DNA of 6,749 bases from Pseudomonadota bacterium (GTDB lineage Bacteria > Pseudomonadota > Gammaproteobacteria > Acidiferrobacterales > Acidiferrobacteraceae). The DNA is taken from assembly GCA_021795255.1 (NCBI GenBank), contig JAJYPQ010000219.1, forward strand, positions 1-6,749, given 5' to 3'. The translations under genes were made by a program, and so were the position numbers. Of the stretch, positions 1 to 6,224 are shown piece after piece. The notes under the pieces were generated by a model that was given only the letters and a program-made list of their open reading frames with translations, was not told the origin of the DNA and made no database searches. The stretch's first letter is position 1. Each line of letters opens with the position of its first letter.

Positions 1-399
1 TTTATAGACATTGATAAATTTAAGGTGATAAACGACACCTACGGTCATGAGACCGGAGACCGAGTCTTAAGGAGCGTTGGCCAAGCGCTCCAGCTGTGTG
101 CGAGAGAAGGAGACACTGTCAGTCGTATTGGAGGAGACGAGTTTCTTTGTCTACTTATGGAGGTTAGCGAAGATGAGGCCGTATCACGCATTGCCCGTCT
201 CATGATTAAAAGGACCGCACAAGCCTGTGTATTTGAGACAGGGCAGATTACCGTAAAACCCAGTATTGGCATTGCCATCTACCCACGAGACGGGACAAGT
301 GCCGAGATCTTGCTCAAAAAAGCCGACCGGGCTATGTACGACGCGAAGGCTAAAGGGGAAGGGTACCGGTTTTTTCACGAAGATAAGCCTACAAAATAG
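1..399 (+). CDS. Diguanylate cyclase, GGDEF domain, C-terminal part (5' end outside window)
   Basis: Makes cyclic di-GMP from two GTP, in the cytoplasm. The frame is open from base 1, so the N-terminal sensor part is missing and 132 codons remain. The fragment starts in the FIDIDKFKVIND strand-helix motif that binds Mg2+ and GTP, followed by GHETGD. The catalytic loop is a canonical GGDEF at residues 44-48 (bases 130-144), preceded by RIGGDEF context. An RxxD motif (REGD, residues 35-38) sits exactly five residues before GGDEF, the position of the inhibitory I-site, so product feedback is likely. The usual end of the domain is present (KKADRAMYDAKAKG), with a short tail, so the C terminus is complete and no EAL domain follows. 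By eye the codon use is more AT-rich than in the large c-di-GMP gene that faces it, which hints at different origins. Family assignment is firm; the input signal is unknown. Confidence 0.95.
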   Translation, partial: FIDIDKFKVINDTYGHETGDRVLRSVGQALQLCAREGDTVSRIGGDEFLCLLMEVSEDEAVSRIARLMIKRTAQACVFETGQITVKPSIGIAIYPRDGTSAEILLKKADRAMYDAKAKGEGYRFFHEDKPTK

Positions 400-827
400 G
401 TTGATCTTGTTCTATTGTCCCCGATAGGGCGCATTCTGGAGTGGGAATAAAGTTGCCCAGATGATGACCGATGTGGGTCTTGTTATTTGAAATAATAGGT
501 GTGTGTGCCAGTGACCCTCCAAAGGAGGGTCAGAGAAAGGCAACGACCGCAAACGAGTCAGTTAGAACCCCCACCATGACGACTGGGCTAAAGGCCGGGA
601 CAAATCCAAGGCCTAAGGGTGCGTGGACACGAATGCTCATGCCAGGACATGGATGAAGTCCGCTCCCAGGAGACGGCCGGCACCCGGGCAGTCGCAAGCC
701 GCAGGCGAGCGCGCCCAGTGGTGAAAGATTTGTGCCCCTAGGCCGCAGGTGTTGTCGACTGTCATGTCTGCTGGTAAGAATAGCCGTCCCGAAGCGCTTT
801 ATCCGGCACTTTCCAGCGGAGCCGGTC
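400..827. other. Convergent intergenic gap, no supported gene
   Basis: Lies between the stop codons of two convergent genes. The only open frame of note (471-656, + strand) has no recognisable motif, no clear ribosome site and a low-complexity composition, so it is not called. The stretch holds a perfect hairpin (512-532), a short AT-rich inverted repeat TTATTT-G-AAATAA (483-495), and a GC-rich part (about 600-760) with the 8-mer GCCGCAGG at 698-705 and again at 742-749. The GC-rich part could be a fragment of a structured or mobile element, but I do not recognise it. Confidence 0.6.
512..532. repeat. Perfect 9-bp inverted repeat with 3-nt loop
   Basis: TGACCCTCC, loop AAA, GGAGGGTCA. It lies between two convergent genes, where a bidirectional terminator would be expected. 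Neither strand has a T-run after the stem, so it is not a standard intrinsic terminator. It may act as a transcript-end stabiliser or be a palindromic remnant. The repeat itself is certain; the function is not. Confidence 0.8.
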
Positions 828-3605
828 TTAGGCGATCTTGGCTAGGGACTGCGCCGCCACAAAAATGCCTTCCTCCGTACTCAAGGAGTGCGCGTCAAGC
901 CATTGCATGAGCCACAAGGGAAGGGCCTCTGCAGCCATGGGACGCGTGATCACGAAGCCCTGCGCAAGATCACAGTCCTGCGCTATGAGCCAATCCCATT
1001 GGGCCTGAGTCTCCACCCCCTCGGCTAGTACGCGACGGCCGAGTTGATGGGCCATCTGGATGACACCTGCGACAATGGTGCGGTGTTGCGGATCATGAGG
1101 AAGGGGAGCAATAAACCCTCGGTCGATTTTGATAAGGGCGGCCGGGAGATCCGTGAGGTAACTGAGCGACGCCTGACCCGTACCAAAGTCATCAATGGCG
1201 AATTGTAAGCCCCGTTGCTGCCACGCATTCAGGGTGAGCCGGGCTCGGGCGGGATCCGCAAAGGCGGCTCGTTCGGTGATTTCGAGGGCAATATGATGCA
1301 TGGCGGTGCCGCTCGCCTGGAGGACGTCACAGACCCGGTGATGAATGTCAGGGTCCTGAAATTGGCTAGGCGAAAGGTTGACGGCAATCTGGAGCGTTAG
1401 GCCTTGCTCCATCCAGGCTTTTTGTTGGCGACAAGCCTCTCGCAAGACCCATTCTCCCAGTGGGACAATAAGGCCGGATTCCTCCGCGATTGGTACGAAC
1501 ACCTCAGGAGATTGGGGTTGCTGGTGTGGGTCGCGCCACCGGAGGAGGGCCTCGACGCCCGCGACGCGCCCCGTCGCCAGCTCAATCTGGGGTTGGTAAT
1601 GAAGGACAAAGAGGTCGTTTGCAAGCGCCGTGCGGAGACATTGCTGAAGCGCCTGGCGATCCCGGGTAGCGGTATCGAGGGAGGGTTCGTAGAGGCACCA
1701 CCGGTTGCGCCCTTGGCGTTTGGCCTCGTACATGGCGAGGTCGGCATGGCGCAAAAGATTCTGAGGGCTACTTTCGTCTAGAGGGAACACCGTGAGCCCG
1801 ATGCTGGCCTGGGTCGAGACCTGGTCTGTGCCTATCCGTATCGGCGCGCGTATCGCCGTGAGAAAACGTGCAAGGACATTTTCGATATCGTCCATGTGCC
1901 CTGCACGACGGAGGATGATGGCGAATTCATCCCCACTCAGTCGGGCAATTACGTCACCACGGCGTGCGGTCTGGCGCAATCGGGCCGTGATCTCGATCAG
2001 AAGGCGATCACCGGCTGCGTGACCAAAAGAGTCGTTGATATCTTTGAATCGGTCGAGATCCAAAAACAGCAGGGCCTGCAGGACGTCGTGCTCGGCTGCG
2101 TCTTCGACAATCTCCCGGAGGAGTCGCAAAAACAGTGCGCGATTAGGAAGCCCGGTCAGTTCATCATAATGCGCGAGAGTCCGCAGTCGATTTTGCGCGG
2201 CATCGAGCTCACAGACCGAACTGATGTCCCAGGATATGCGGGCTAACCACTCTTTGGCTTCACTCGACAAGGCCTCCGGGATAAGTGGGCGGTAGGCCAT
2301 GGCGCCATAGTGAAGCCCGTTGTGAGTGAGCGGGTAGACGATGCGGTGAGGAGGGTCTGCGGGAGCCAAGGCTAAGGACATAGCGGCTTGGGTATCAAGA
2401 TGCAGGCGCCCTCCTTGCGCGATCGTTAAAGGCGTGCCCATTTCATCGACGCGGAGCATGGCAATCCACAATAAATCGAGATGGTCTGCGATCGCACACA
2501 AAATCGCACCGAGCGCCTTATCAGGGCTCTCGCCGCGAAGCGAAGCATCGGTCAAACGATCTTTGAGTTGGCGAGCTAGGGCCTCGCGTTTGTGCGTGGT
2601 GATGTCGCGTCCGATTAAAAGCGAGCCTCCGCCAACCGCGGCAGGGAGTTGACAGCGCAAGAGATCCAGTACATGCGGTGCCTTATGAGACTGCCGGAGA
2701 AGGATTTCTTCGCGCGCGATGGTCTGGCCGGGGCGACCTATGAAGTGGCCCAGGCTGTCGCGAATGTCGGGATCTTGGATCGTCTTAAGAAGCTGGTCGC
2801 GATCAACCTGTACGAGGTCCTCACGCACCAAACCGAAGATCTCCAGGGTGGCCTTATTGGCAAGCTGCCATTTACCTTTATCGTCCAGCAATCCAATCAG
2901 GTCCGGAGAGGCTTCGAGGAGCATGCGCACGGCTGCCTCGCGTCGCTTCGAGCGACGGACAAGGCTGTGGAGGCGGAAGTTTCGTAAAATTCGCTCTCGA
3001 ATCGTGAGGGCGCTCAACCGCGAAATCATAATGGCCACGACTTGCAAGCTGAGGACAGCGACGGCCATTGACGGGCCATTGCCGCCGCTGTCGCGAGCAT
3101 ATTCGCGCCACGCAAGCGCCAGGCCGGGAGGAATCGCGAAGGCCGCGAAGGCGCCTGGCAACATGCTGAGAAAGGGGATGGGCCCTGACGTCAGGCCGAC
3201 GATAATCGCAACCAAGAAAGGGGGGTTGGTGCCGCCATGAGGATAGGGAATGAGAAGAATCAAAATACCCCATAGCAGTCCGTCGAGTCCTTGCCAAGCA
3301 ACGAGCCGCATGTGGCGCGCGCGCCTAGTGAGGCCCGAAGCGGGATGGAGGAGAGGTGTTGGGAAAAACCGTGCGCCCGCGCTCGCGACCAGCGCGACCC
3401 ACCAAAGGCCTTGTATGCTGAAAGCTACGGGTCGGGCAAATAAGACGAGACAGGCCGTCGCGACCGCAATATTGGCTAGGAGCTGCCAGGTGAACCCTTC
3501 ACAAAAGATGCGCAGTTGCTCTTCAAGGAGTAAGGTTTTTAAGGGATGAACGGAACGGCCGTCTTTTGGAGCGCCTGTCGTGTCCCCTAGCTTGATTTTG
3601 TCCAT
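828..3605 (-). CDS. Membrane-bound PAS-(GAF)-GGDEF-EAL c-di-GMP sensor/regulator
   Basis: Bifunctional-type protein of 925 residues from the ATG at 3605. Order: six predicted membrane segments (about 42-59, 65-81, 101-120, 128-147, 151-167, 179-197), a PAS domain (222-341, ending LIGRDITTHKR), a GAF-like region (about 349-469, tentative), GGDEF (470-641) and EAL (652-901). The GGDEF domain has LDLDRFKDIND at 515-525, signature SGDEF at 557-561 (bases 1923-1937) and an RxxD I-site (RRGD, 548-551) five residues before it. SGDEF is a variant of GGDEF seen in composite proteins; cyclase activity is possible but not assured. The EAL domain keeps the residues expected for hydrolysis: E of EAL (685), N743, E775, E778, D805-D806, K826, E862 and Q882, so phosphodiesterase activity is likely. 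Loop 6 reads DFGTGQAS rather than the common DFGTGYSS. The frame opens further to ATG 3692 and GTG 3698, but that 29-31 residue extension is Cys/Arg-rich and domain-free; the start is therefore uncertain. Confidence 0.96.
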   Translation of the reverse strand: MDKIKLGDTTGAPKDGRSVHPLKTLLLEEQLRIFCEGFTWQLLANIAVATACLVLFARPVAFSIQGLWWVALVASAGARFFPTPLLHPASGLTRRARHMRLVAWQGLDGLLWGILILLIPYPHGGTNPPFLVAIIVGLTSGPIPFLSMLPGAFAAFAIPPGLALAWREYARDSGGNGPSMAVAVLSLQVVAIMISRLSALTIRERILRNFRLHSLVRRSKRREAAVRMLLEASPDLIGLLDDKGKWQLANKATLEIFGLVREDLVQVDRDQLLKTIQDPDIRDSLGHFIGRPGQTIAREEILLRQSHKAPHVLDLLRCQLPAAVGGGSLLIGRDITTHKREALARQLKDRLTDASLRGESPDKALGAILCAIADHLDLLWIAMLRVDEMGTPLTIAQGGRLHLDTQAAMSLALAPADPPHRIVYPLTHNGLHYGAMAYRPLIPEALSSEAKEWLARISWDISSVCELDAAQNRLRTLAHYDELTGLPNRALFLRLLREIVEDAAEHDVLQALLFLDLDRFKDINDSFGHAAGDRLLIEITARLRQTARRGDVIARLSGDEFAIILRRAGHMDDIENVLARFLTAIRAPIRIGTDQVSTQASIGLTVFPLDESSPQNLLRHADLAMYEAKRQGRNRWCLYEPSLDTATRDRQALQQCLRTALANDLFVLHYQPQIELATGRVAGVEALLRWRDPHQQPQSPEVFVPIAEESGLIVPLGEWVLREACRQQKAWMEQGLTLQIAVNLSPSQFQDPDIHHRVCDVLQASGTAMHHIALEITERAAFADPARARLTLNAWQQRGLQFAIDDFGTGQASLSYLTDLPAALIKIDRGFIAPLPHDPQHRTIVAGVIQMAHQLGRRVLAEGVETQAQWDWLIAQDCDLAQGFVITRPMAAEALPLWLMQWLDAHSLSTEEGIFVAAQSLAKIA

Positions 3606-3699
3606 TCCTATCTCGTTCTGGTCTGCGCCGCTCCAGGGCGCGACCCGCTCGCAAGGAGATCTGGCGCGCAAAGGGCAGCATCGGAGAGGCATTGTCACC

Positions 3700-3705
3700 T
3701 ATAAT
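3700..3705 (+). promoter_or_regulatory. Possible -10 box (TATAAT) reading towards the IS110-like remnant
   Basis: An exact TATAAT on the + strand just outside the large - strand gene. There is no recognisable -35 box at the right distance and no extended -10 TGn. If real, it would start a transcript just before the hairpins at 3741-3829. Weak evidence. Confidence 0.2.
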
Positions 3706-3740
3706 GCTATTGGGGGAAAGTCGAGCGTCGTTTGAAGGCG

Positions 3741-3829
3741 GGCTCTCCCTGACAGGGGAATTTGCAAGCCGGTGGAAAGAGCCGACTGTGCGCCCAAGGT
3801 GTGGGCAACGAAGGATATCTCGCCTTCGT
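3741..3829 (+). ncRNA. Structured leader, possible remnant of an IS110-family bridge RNA
   Basis: Three stems lie close together upstream of a decayed IS110-type transposase start. An outer stem GGCTCT (3741-3746) pairs with AGAGCC (3778-3783) and encloses a small CCCT-GAC-AGGG hairpin. A stem GCCCA (3792-3796) pairs with TGGGC (3802-3806). A stem ACGAAGG (3808-3814) pairs with CCTTCGT (3823-3829) around an 8-nt loop. IS110-family elements encode a structured bridge RNA in a non-coding end of the element, for the IS110 subgroup ahead of the transposase. Pairings are read directly from the sequence; the RNA identity is inference. For IS1111-type relatives the RNA lies at the other end, which argues against it. 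Confidence 0.3.
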
Positions 3830-3856
3830 GCAATTCCGAATCGAGAGGGGACAACC

Positions 3857-4010
3857 ATGGAGAAGACACCCTCAGGGTTGATCTGGCAAACGGCGTCTTT
3901 GCGGCCCACGACATCGATGCCGTCAGCAAGGGAGCTCCGAAGAGGCCGCAAAAAATCCCAGTACTGACAGTATTTGCCACCCGAGAGCCCCGTTTGCGGG
4001 TAGTCTCTCT
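3857..4010 (+). pseudogene. IS110/IS1111-type transposase, decayed N-terminal fragment
   Basis: ATG at 3857 follows a purine-rich GAGAGGGGACAACC, a plausible ribosome site. The first codons give MEKT; a 2-nt frameshift near 3868-3872 then leads into LRVDLANGVFAAHDIDAVSK, followed by GAPKRPQK. This resembles the start of IS110/IS1111 transposases (pattern xRVGIDLAKxVFxVHGVDxxGK), whose first RuvC-like Asp lies in the GIDLA strand; here the strand is reduced to RVDLA. The similarity fades near 3990-4010. A full enzyme has about 300-400 residues, so most is gone, including the downstream DEDD residues and the catalytic Ser domain. It is divergent from the large - strand gene. Recognised from motif memory without alignment, so moderate confidence. 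Confidence 0.55.
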
Positions 4011-4108
4011 GGGTAGGCTTATACGGCCACAGCGGCCGCAGGCGATATCGTAAGCCCCCGGATTCGTTCGCCGACCCGCTGTATAGACATATTTCGAGTC
4101 AACCCGTA

Positions 4109-4126
4109 CCGGTTAGACATAACCGG
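4109..4126. repeat. Perfect 7-bp inverted repeat, 4-nt loop
   Basis: CCGGTTA, loop GACA, TAACCGG, in the unassigned stretch between the IS110-like and IS3 fragments. There is no T-run on either side. It could be an operator-like palindrome or part of a mobile-element end; no function can be assigned. Confidence 0.6.
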
Positions 4127-4281
4127 AATGATAACCACCAAGGTTCCTTGCTTGTTGATGCTGTGGCAAGGTTCTATGTCGCCGATAGTCTTCGTGGCCC
4201 AGGTCATGCCCGGGTCCTCGAATGTGCCTTGAAACTGCGACCGGCAGGTAATACCCGCGCAAAGGATGAGTTTTGGTACGG

Positions 4282-4336
4282 AGGTCTTACTCCAAGACCT
4301 GAACCTCCCCCCGGTTTTAGCCGGGGGGAGGTTCAG
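4282..4336 (+). repeat. Tandem hairpins with perfect 16-bp palindrome, IS200/IS605-end type
   Basis: The first hairpin is AGGTCTT (4282-4288), loop ACTCC, AAGACCT (4294-4300). It abuts and shares two bases with a perfect 16-bp stem: CTGAACCTCCCCCCGG (4299-4314), loop TTTTAG (4315-4320) and the exact reverse complement (4321-4336). A C/G-rich stem with a TTTAG-type loop ending in GGTTCA resembles the subterminal hairpins of IS200/IS605 elements (TnpA recognition site and 3' part of the omega RNA). No TnpA or TnpB is recognisable next to it, so it would be a solo end. The structure is certain; the family is inferred. Neither strand has a T-run, so it is not a normal terminator. It sits immediately before the IS3 fragment and does not break that reading frame. 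Confidence 0.75.
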
Positions 4337-4512
4337 CGCCATCTTGTGCTCCAGGCCCGCGATAGGGCGATTATTGCTCGTAAGCCTGCTCCGGGTCTTT
4401 TGGTGCATTCAGATCGTGGGAGTCAATACGCGAGTCATGATGACCAAAGACGCCTGACAGACAAAGGCCTCATTTGCAGCATGAGCCGCAAGGCCGAGTG
4501 CTGGGACACTCA
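4337..4512 (+). pseudogene. IS3-family transposase OrfB (rve/DDE domain), internal fragment
   Basis: The frame gives RHLVLQARDRAIIARKPAPG, then LLVHSDRGSQYASHDDQ and LICSMSRKAECWD. HSDRGSQYAS (bases 4406-4435) is the hallmark of IS3-family OrfB; its Asp is the second catalytic residue of the DDE triad. CSMSRKGxCWDN normally follows and leads to the third catalytic residue, Glu, in the (M/V)E(S/R)FF motif; here the match stops at CWD and the frame ends at 4537 in unrelated residues, so the Glu is lost. The start of OrfB, including the first Asp, is not visible: the match begins right after the palindrome. The same frame is open from 4004 to 4537, but I cannot assign the part before 4337. Full OrfB is about 270-300 residues, so this is a dead fragment. 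Confidence 0.87.
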
Positions 4513-4539
4513 GTCTAATATGGTCTTGAACGCCTGACC

Positions 4540-4721
4540 TATCTGACCCGTGCTGGGATTGGCAAATCGGCCTTGGCGTTGACCTGTCTATGGGTTCGAA
4601 GCGTTCCCCAGTATTGTCGGGCCCCAGGCATGTGACCTCATAGGAGCTTTGTCTTGCACCGTGAGTGTCCTGTCCGGGTCGAGGGATTGGCAATACGCCT
4701 TACTGAAGACAGGAGTGCCTT
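4540..4721 (+). ncRNA. Non-coding leader of second IS110-type element, possible bridge-RNA region
   Basis: About 180 bases without a gene lie between the end of the IS3 fragment and the start codon of an IS110-type transposase. In the IS110 subgroup the non-coding left end, of similar length, encodes the bridge RNA that directs target and donor choice. The stretch holds an 11-base direct repeat GGGATTGGCAA at 4555-4565 and 4683-4693. A short GATT-GGCA-AATC stem overlaps the first copy. I see no single strong long stem, so this call rests mainly on position. Confidence 0.25.
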
Positions 4722-4794
4722 ATGGATACTCATCCGAACACAACGAAGTGATCTTAGGCGTAGATACGCATCGGGATATCCACGTGGCGGCAAG
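4722..4794 (+). pseudogene. IS110-family transposase, N-terminal fragment with frameshift
   Basis: ATG at 4722 is preceded by AGGAG (4711-4715) with a 6-nt spacer, a good ribosome site. The first codons read MDTHPNTTK and hit a stop at 4749-4751. A one-base loss at about 4742-4745 restores EVILGVDTHRDIHVAA. This matches the start of IS110-subgroup transposases (xxVxVGVDTHKDxHVAA), where the Asp in GVDTH is the first catalytic acid of the DEDD RuvC-like domain. The match ends near 4794, where an ISL3 fragment begins on the other strand. Only about 24 of some 300-400 residues survive. It differs from the IS110-like start at 3857, so two separate elements are represented. Confidence 0.68.
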
Positions 4795-5077
4795 TAGCCG
4801 ACTGGTAGGTCCAGAGCTGCTGGAGGTCTGCCTTCAGCAGAGTGGCCCCGACACTTTTGAGGTTGTACCGCAGCAACTCTCAGGACCGGCTCACGACCAT
4901 CGCGTGTCAGTGCTTGCGCCTACGCGGCGCGCACCTCATCCAAAGCGTCGTTCATCTTGGCGACGATGTGAAAGCGATCGAGAATATGCACGGCTTGTGA
5001 ACAACGTTCCCGAATGACCCGAATATAAGGCCGCCACATGTCCGAACAGACGAATTCTATGCCCGCGCAGGCCTCTT
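4795..5077 (-). pseudogene. ISL3-family transposase, frameshifted and deleted fragment
   Basis: Read on the - strand, the stretch from about 5075 gives EACAGIEFVCSDMWRPYIRV, then HILDRFHIVAKMNDALDEVR. VCSDMWxPYLxVI...LDRFHI is characteristic of the DDE domain of ISL3 transposases; the Asp of SDMW (codon 5040-5042) is a presumed catalytic acid. An in-frame TAG follows at 4920-4922. After this come remnants AQALTRDGREPVL, then a frame change and apparent loss of roughly 20 codons. The next recognisable block is LLRYNLKSVGATLLKADL followed by QQLWTYQS (4876-4797), which matches the ISL3 block LLRYNLKxVRAYLLKEDFQ. The N-terminal zinc-finger part and the C-terminal end are missing. The fragment is inactive and abuts the IS110 fragment at its 3' side. 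Confidence 0.85.
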
Positions 5078-5085
5078 ACCATTCC

Positions 5086-5226
5086 TCACAAGGCCCGGAC
5101 GCCGAACGTGCGGGCCCACGGCTCGAGATCGTTCGCACGACTGGCGAGGTTCTGACTGCGGACGTCGAGCACATCCGCGTAGAAAGGGTCGCGGATGCCT
5201 GCGATGGGAATGCAGATCGGATCAGG
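5086..5226 (-). pseudogene. Unassigned coding-like tail, +1 frame relative to the SWIM gene
   Basis: Just after the SWIM gene stop (5222-5224), the +1 frame of the - strand stays open to a TGA at 5086-5088. It reads PICIPIAGIRDPFYADVLDV, then RSQNLASRANDLEPWARTF and GVRAL. Over 43 codons I count G/C at about 65%, 49% and 81% of first, second and third positions, a normal coding pattern for a high-GC genome; the opposite strand fits less well. It may be the true C terminus of the SWIM protein displaced by an indel in the A-rich tract AAAAAGGAAAAAA (5230-5242), or the end of a deleted downstream gene. I do not recognise the protein. A perfect 8-bp inverted repeat, CATCCGCG / CGCGGATG (5172-5197), lies inside it. 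Confidence 0.4.
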
Positions 5227-6220
5227 TCTGCGCTTTTTTCCTTTTTGTTCGAGCCGGAGTGCTGGCGGCGACCTTCTGCAATGCGGGCTTTCCGGGGGCG
5301 ACGTTGGTTGATTTGCGGACAGCGGCAGGCTTTTCTGTAGCCGGCGTGTGCGCTTTCCGGAGCCGTGAATCTGTCATCGACATTGACTTTTTCAGCGTTG
5401 TCGCCCTGATCTTCTTCTTGGCCGGTATTTTGGACACGACGGCAGGCGGCTCCGCCGCCTTCGACTTGCGGGTTCCAGCCTTCTTCTTCGTCTCCGGCAA
5501 GTCCGCGGGAATATCCATCTCGATGCCGAACACATCGGCAAGTTGAGAATCGTCGAGCACCTTGCCCTTGGCCGGTGTTTTTCTGGTTTTGACGGACGCT
5601 TCCGCTGCCTGAGTCACCAGGTCATTGGCATCCACCTGACGCAGCGCGAAGAGAAGTTCTGGCTGCGCGTCCAGGCGCGCGCCGACGCCGTAGAGCACGG
5701 CGGCGAGATGCTTGCACATCGTTGCCCAGTCCGGACAGGAGCAACTAAGCTGGATATCCTTAGGCGTAGGGAAAAGCCCGGTCTTCGGCTGACAAATGCG
5801 CTCCATCACCGCTTTCGAGAGTTTGCCCTGCAACAGTTCGACCAGCGAGGCGATGGCGTCGGTGCATTCCTTCGCCAACAACTTCCACTGGATGCTTGGC
5901 ACGGCGGTGATGCCGATTTCAATGTGGTACAGACTGGACCCGACCACCAGCGCCCGCACCTTGCCCGGTTCGATCTTCAGATCAATGACCGAGCCGTTGC
6001 GTACATAGGTGCGCCCGCGTGGCAGGCGGTTCTCGAAGTCACTGTACGCTTCCAGGTTGTCGCACCAGGCCTTGCCCCAGAAGGTTCTGGCGATAGCCCG
6101 GCCCTCGATGCGTACCGGATGCAGGTCCTTCCCGGCCTTCTTCGCCTTCGCGGCCGCCTTCTCCGCCTGCGCCTGCCGCTTGGCGACTGGCACATACGGT
6201 TTCCAATAGCCGTAGCTCAT
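5222..6220 (-). CDS. SWIM zinc-finger protein, partner of SNF2-family helicase
   Basis: 332 residues from ATG 6220 (MSYGYWKPYVPVAKRQ). The frame continues upstream to 6265, inside the helicase gene, but the 6220 start has a GGAG ribosome site and a conserved-looking N terminus. The SWIM motif CxCx6CxH is complete: C160, C162, C169, H171 in LSCSCPDWATMCKHLAAVLY. SWIM fingers bind zinc and are thought to bind DNA or proteins; they are named from SWI2/SNF2 and MuDR proteins. In bacteria such proteins are often encoded beside SNF2 helicases, as here, 4 bp after the helicase stop. Residues about 209-332 form a disordered tail rich in Lys, Ala, Pro and Thr, like histone H1-type tails, and probably contact nucleic acid. 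The tail ends in a Lys-rich stretch encoded by A-runs where an indel could shift the frame. Cytoplasmic; exact role unknown. Confidence 0.92.
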   Translation of the reverse strand: MSYGYWKPYVPVAKRQAQAEKAAAKAKKAGKDLHPVRIEGRAIARTFWGKAWCDNLEAYSDFENRLPRGRTYVRNGSVIDLKIEPGKVRALVVGSSLYHIEIGITAVPSIQWKLLAKECTDAIASLVELLQGKLSKAVMERICQPKTGLFPTPKDIQLSCSCPDWATMCKHLAAVLYGVGARLDAQPELLFALRQVDANDLVTQAAEASVKTRKTPAKGKVLDDSQLADVFGIEMDIPADLPETKKKAGTRKSKAAEPPAVVSKIPAKKKIRATTLKKSMSMTDSRLRKAHTPATEKPAAVRKSTNVAPGKPALQKVAASTPARTKRKKAQT

Positions 6221-6224
6221 GCCT

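Noticed and set aside
471..656. 61-codon + strand open frame
   Set aside because: No ribosome site, no motif and spans the hairpin; likely chance.
400..3720. Cyclic di-GMP riboswitch near the c-di-GMP genes
   Set aside because: I found no GEMM-type conserved core in the sequence upstream of the large gene or in the intergenic gap.
3523..3951. 142-codon - strand open frame overlapping the start of the large c-di-GMP gene
   Set aside because: Arg/Pro/Ser-rich with no motif; it overlaps a well-supported gene in another frame and crosses the IS110-like remnant.
4299..4336. Intrinsic terminator at the 16-bp hairpin
   Set aside because: Neither strand has a T-run after the stem, and no intact gene ends nearby.
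4019..4408. 129-codon - strand open frame
   Set aside because: No recognisable domain, and it runs antisense through the palindrome and IS3 fragment.
4609..4625. tRNA T-arm-like GGTTCGAAG near 4592-4600
   Set aside because: The flanking bases do not form a T-stem, and no cloverleaf or acceptor stem can be built around it.
5038..5340. 100-codon + strand open frame across the SWIM gene end
   Set aside because: It overlaps the ISL3 fragment and the SWIM C terminus, and its codon-position base pattern is less coding-like than that of the opposite strand.
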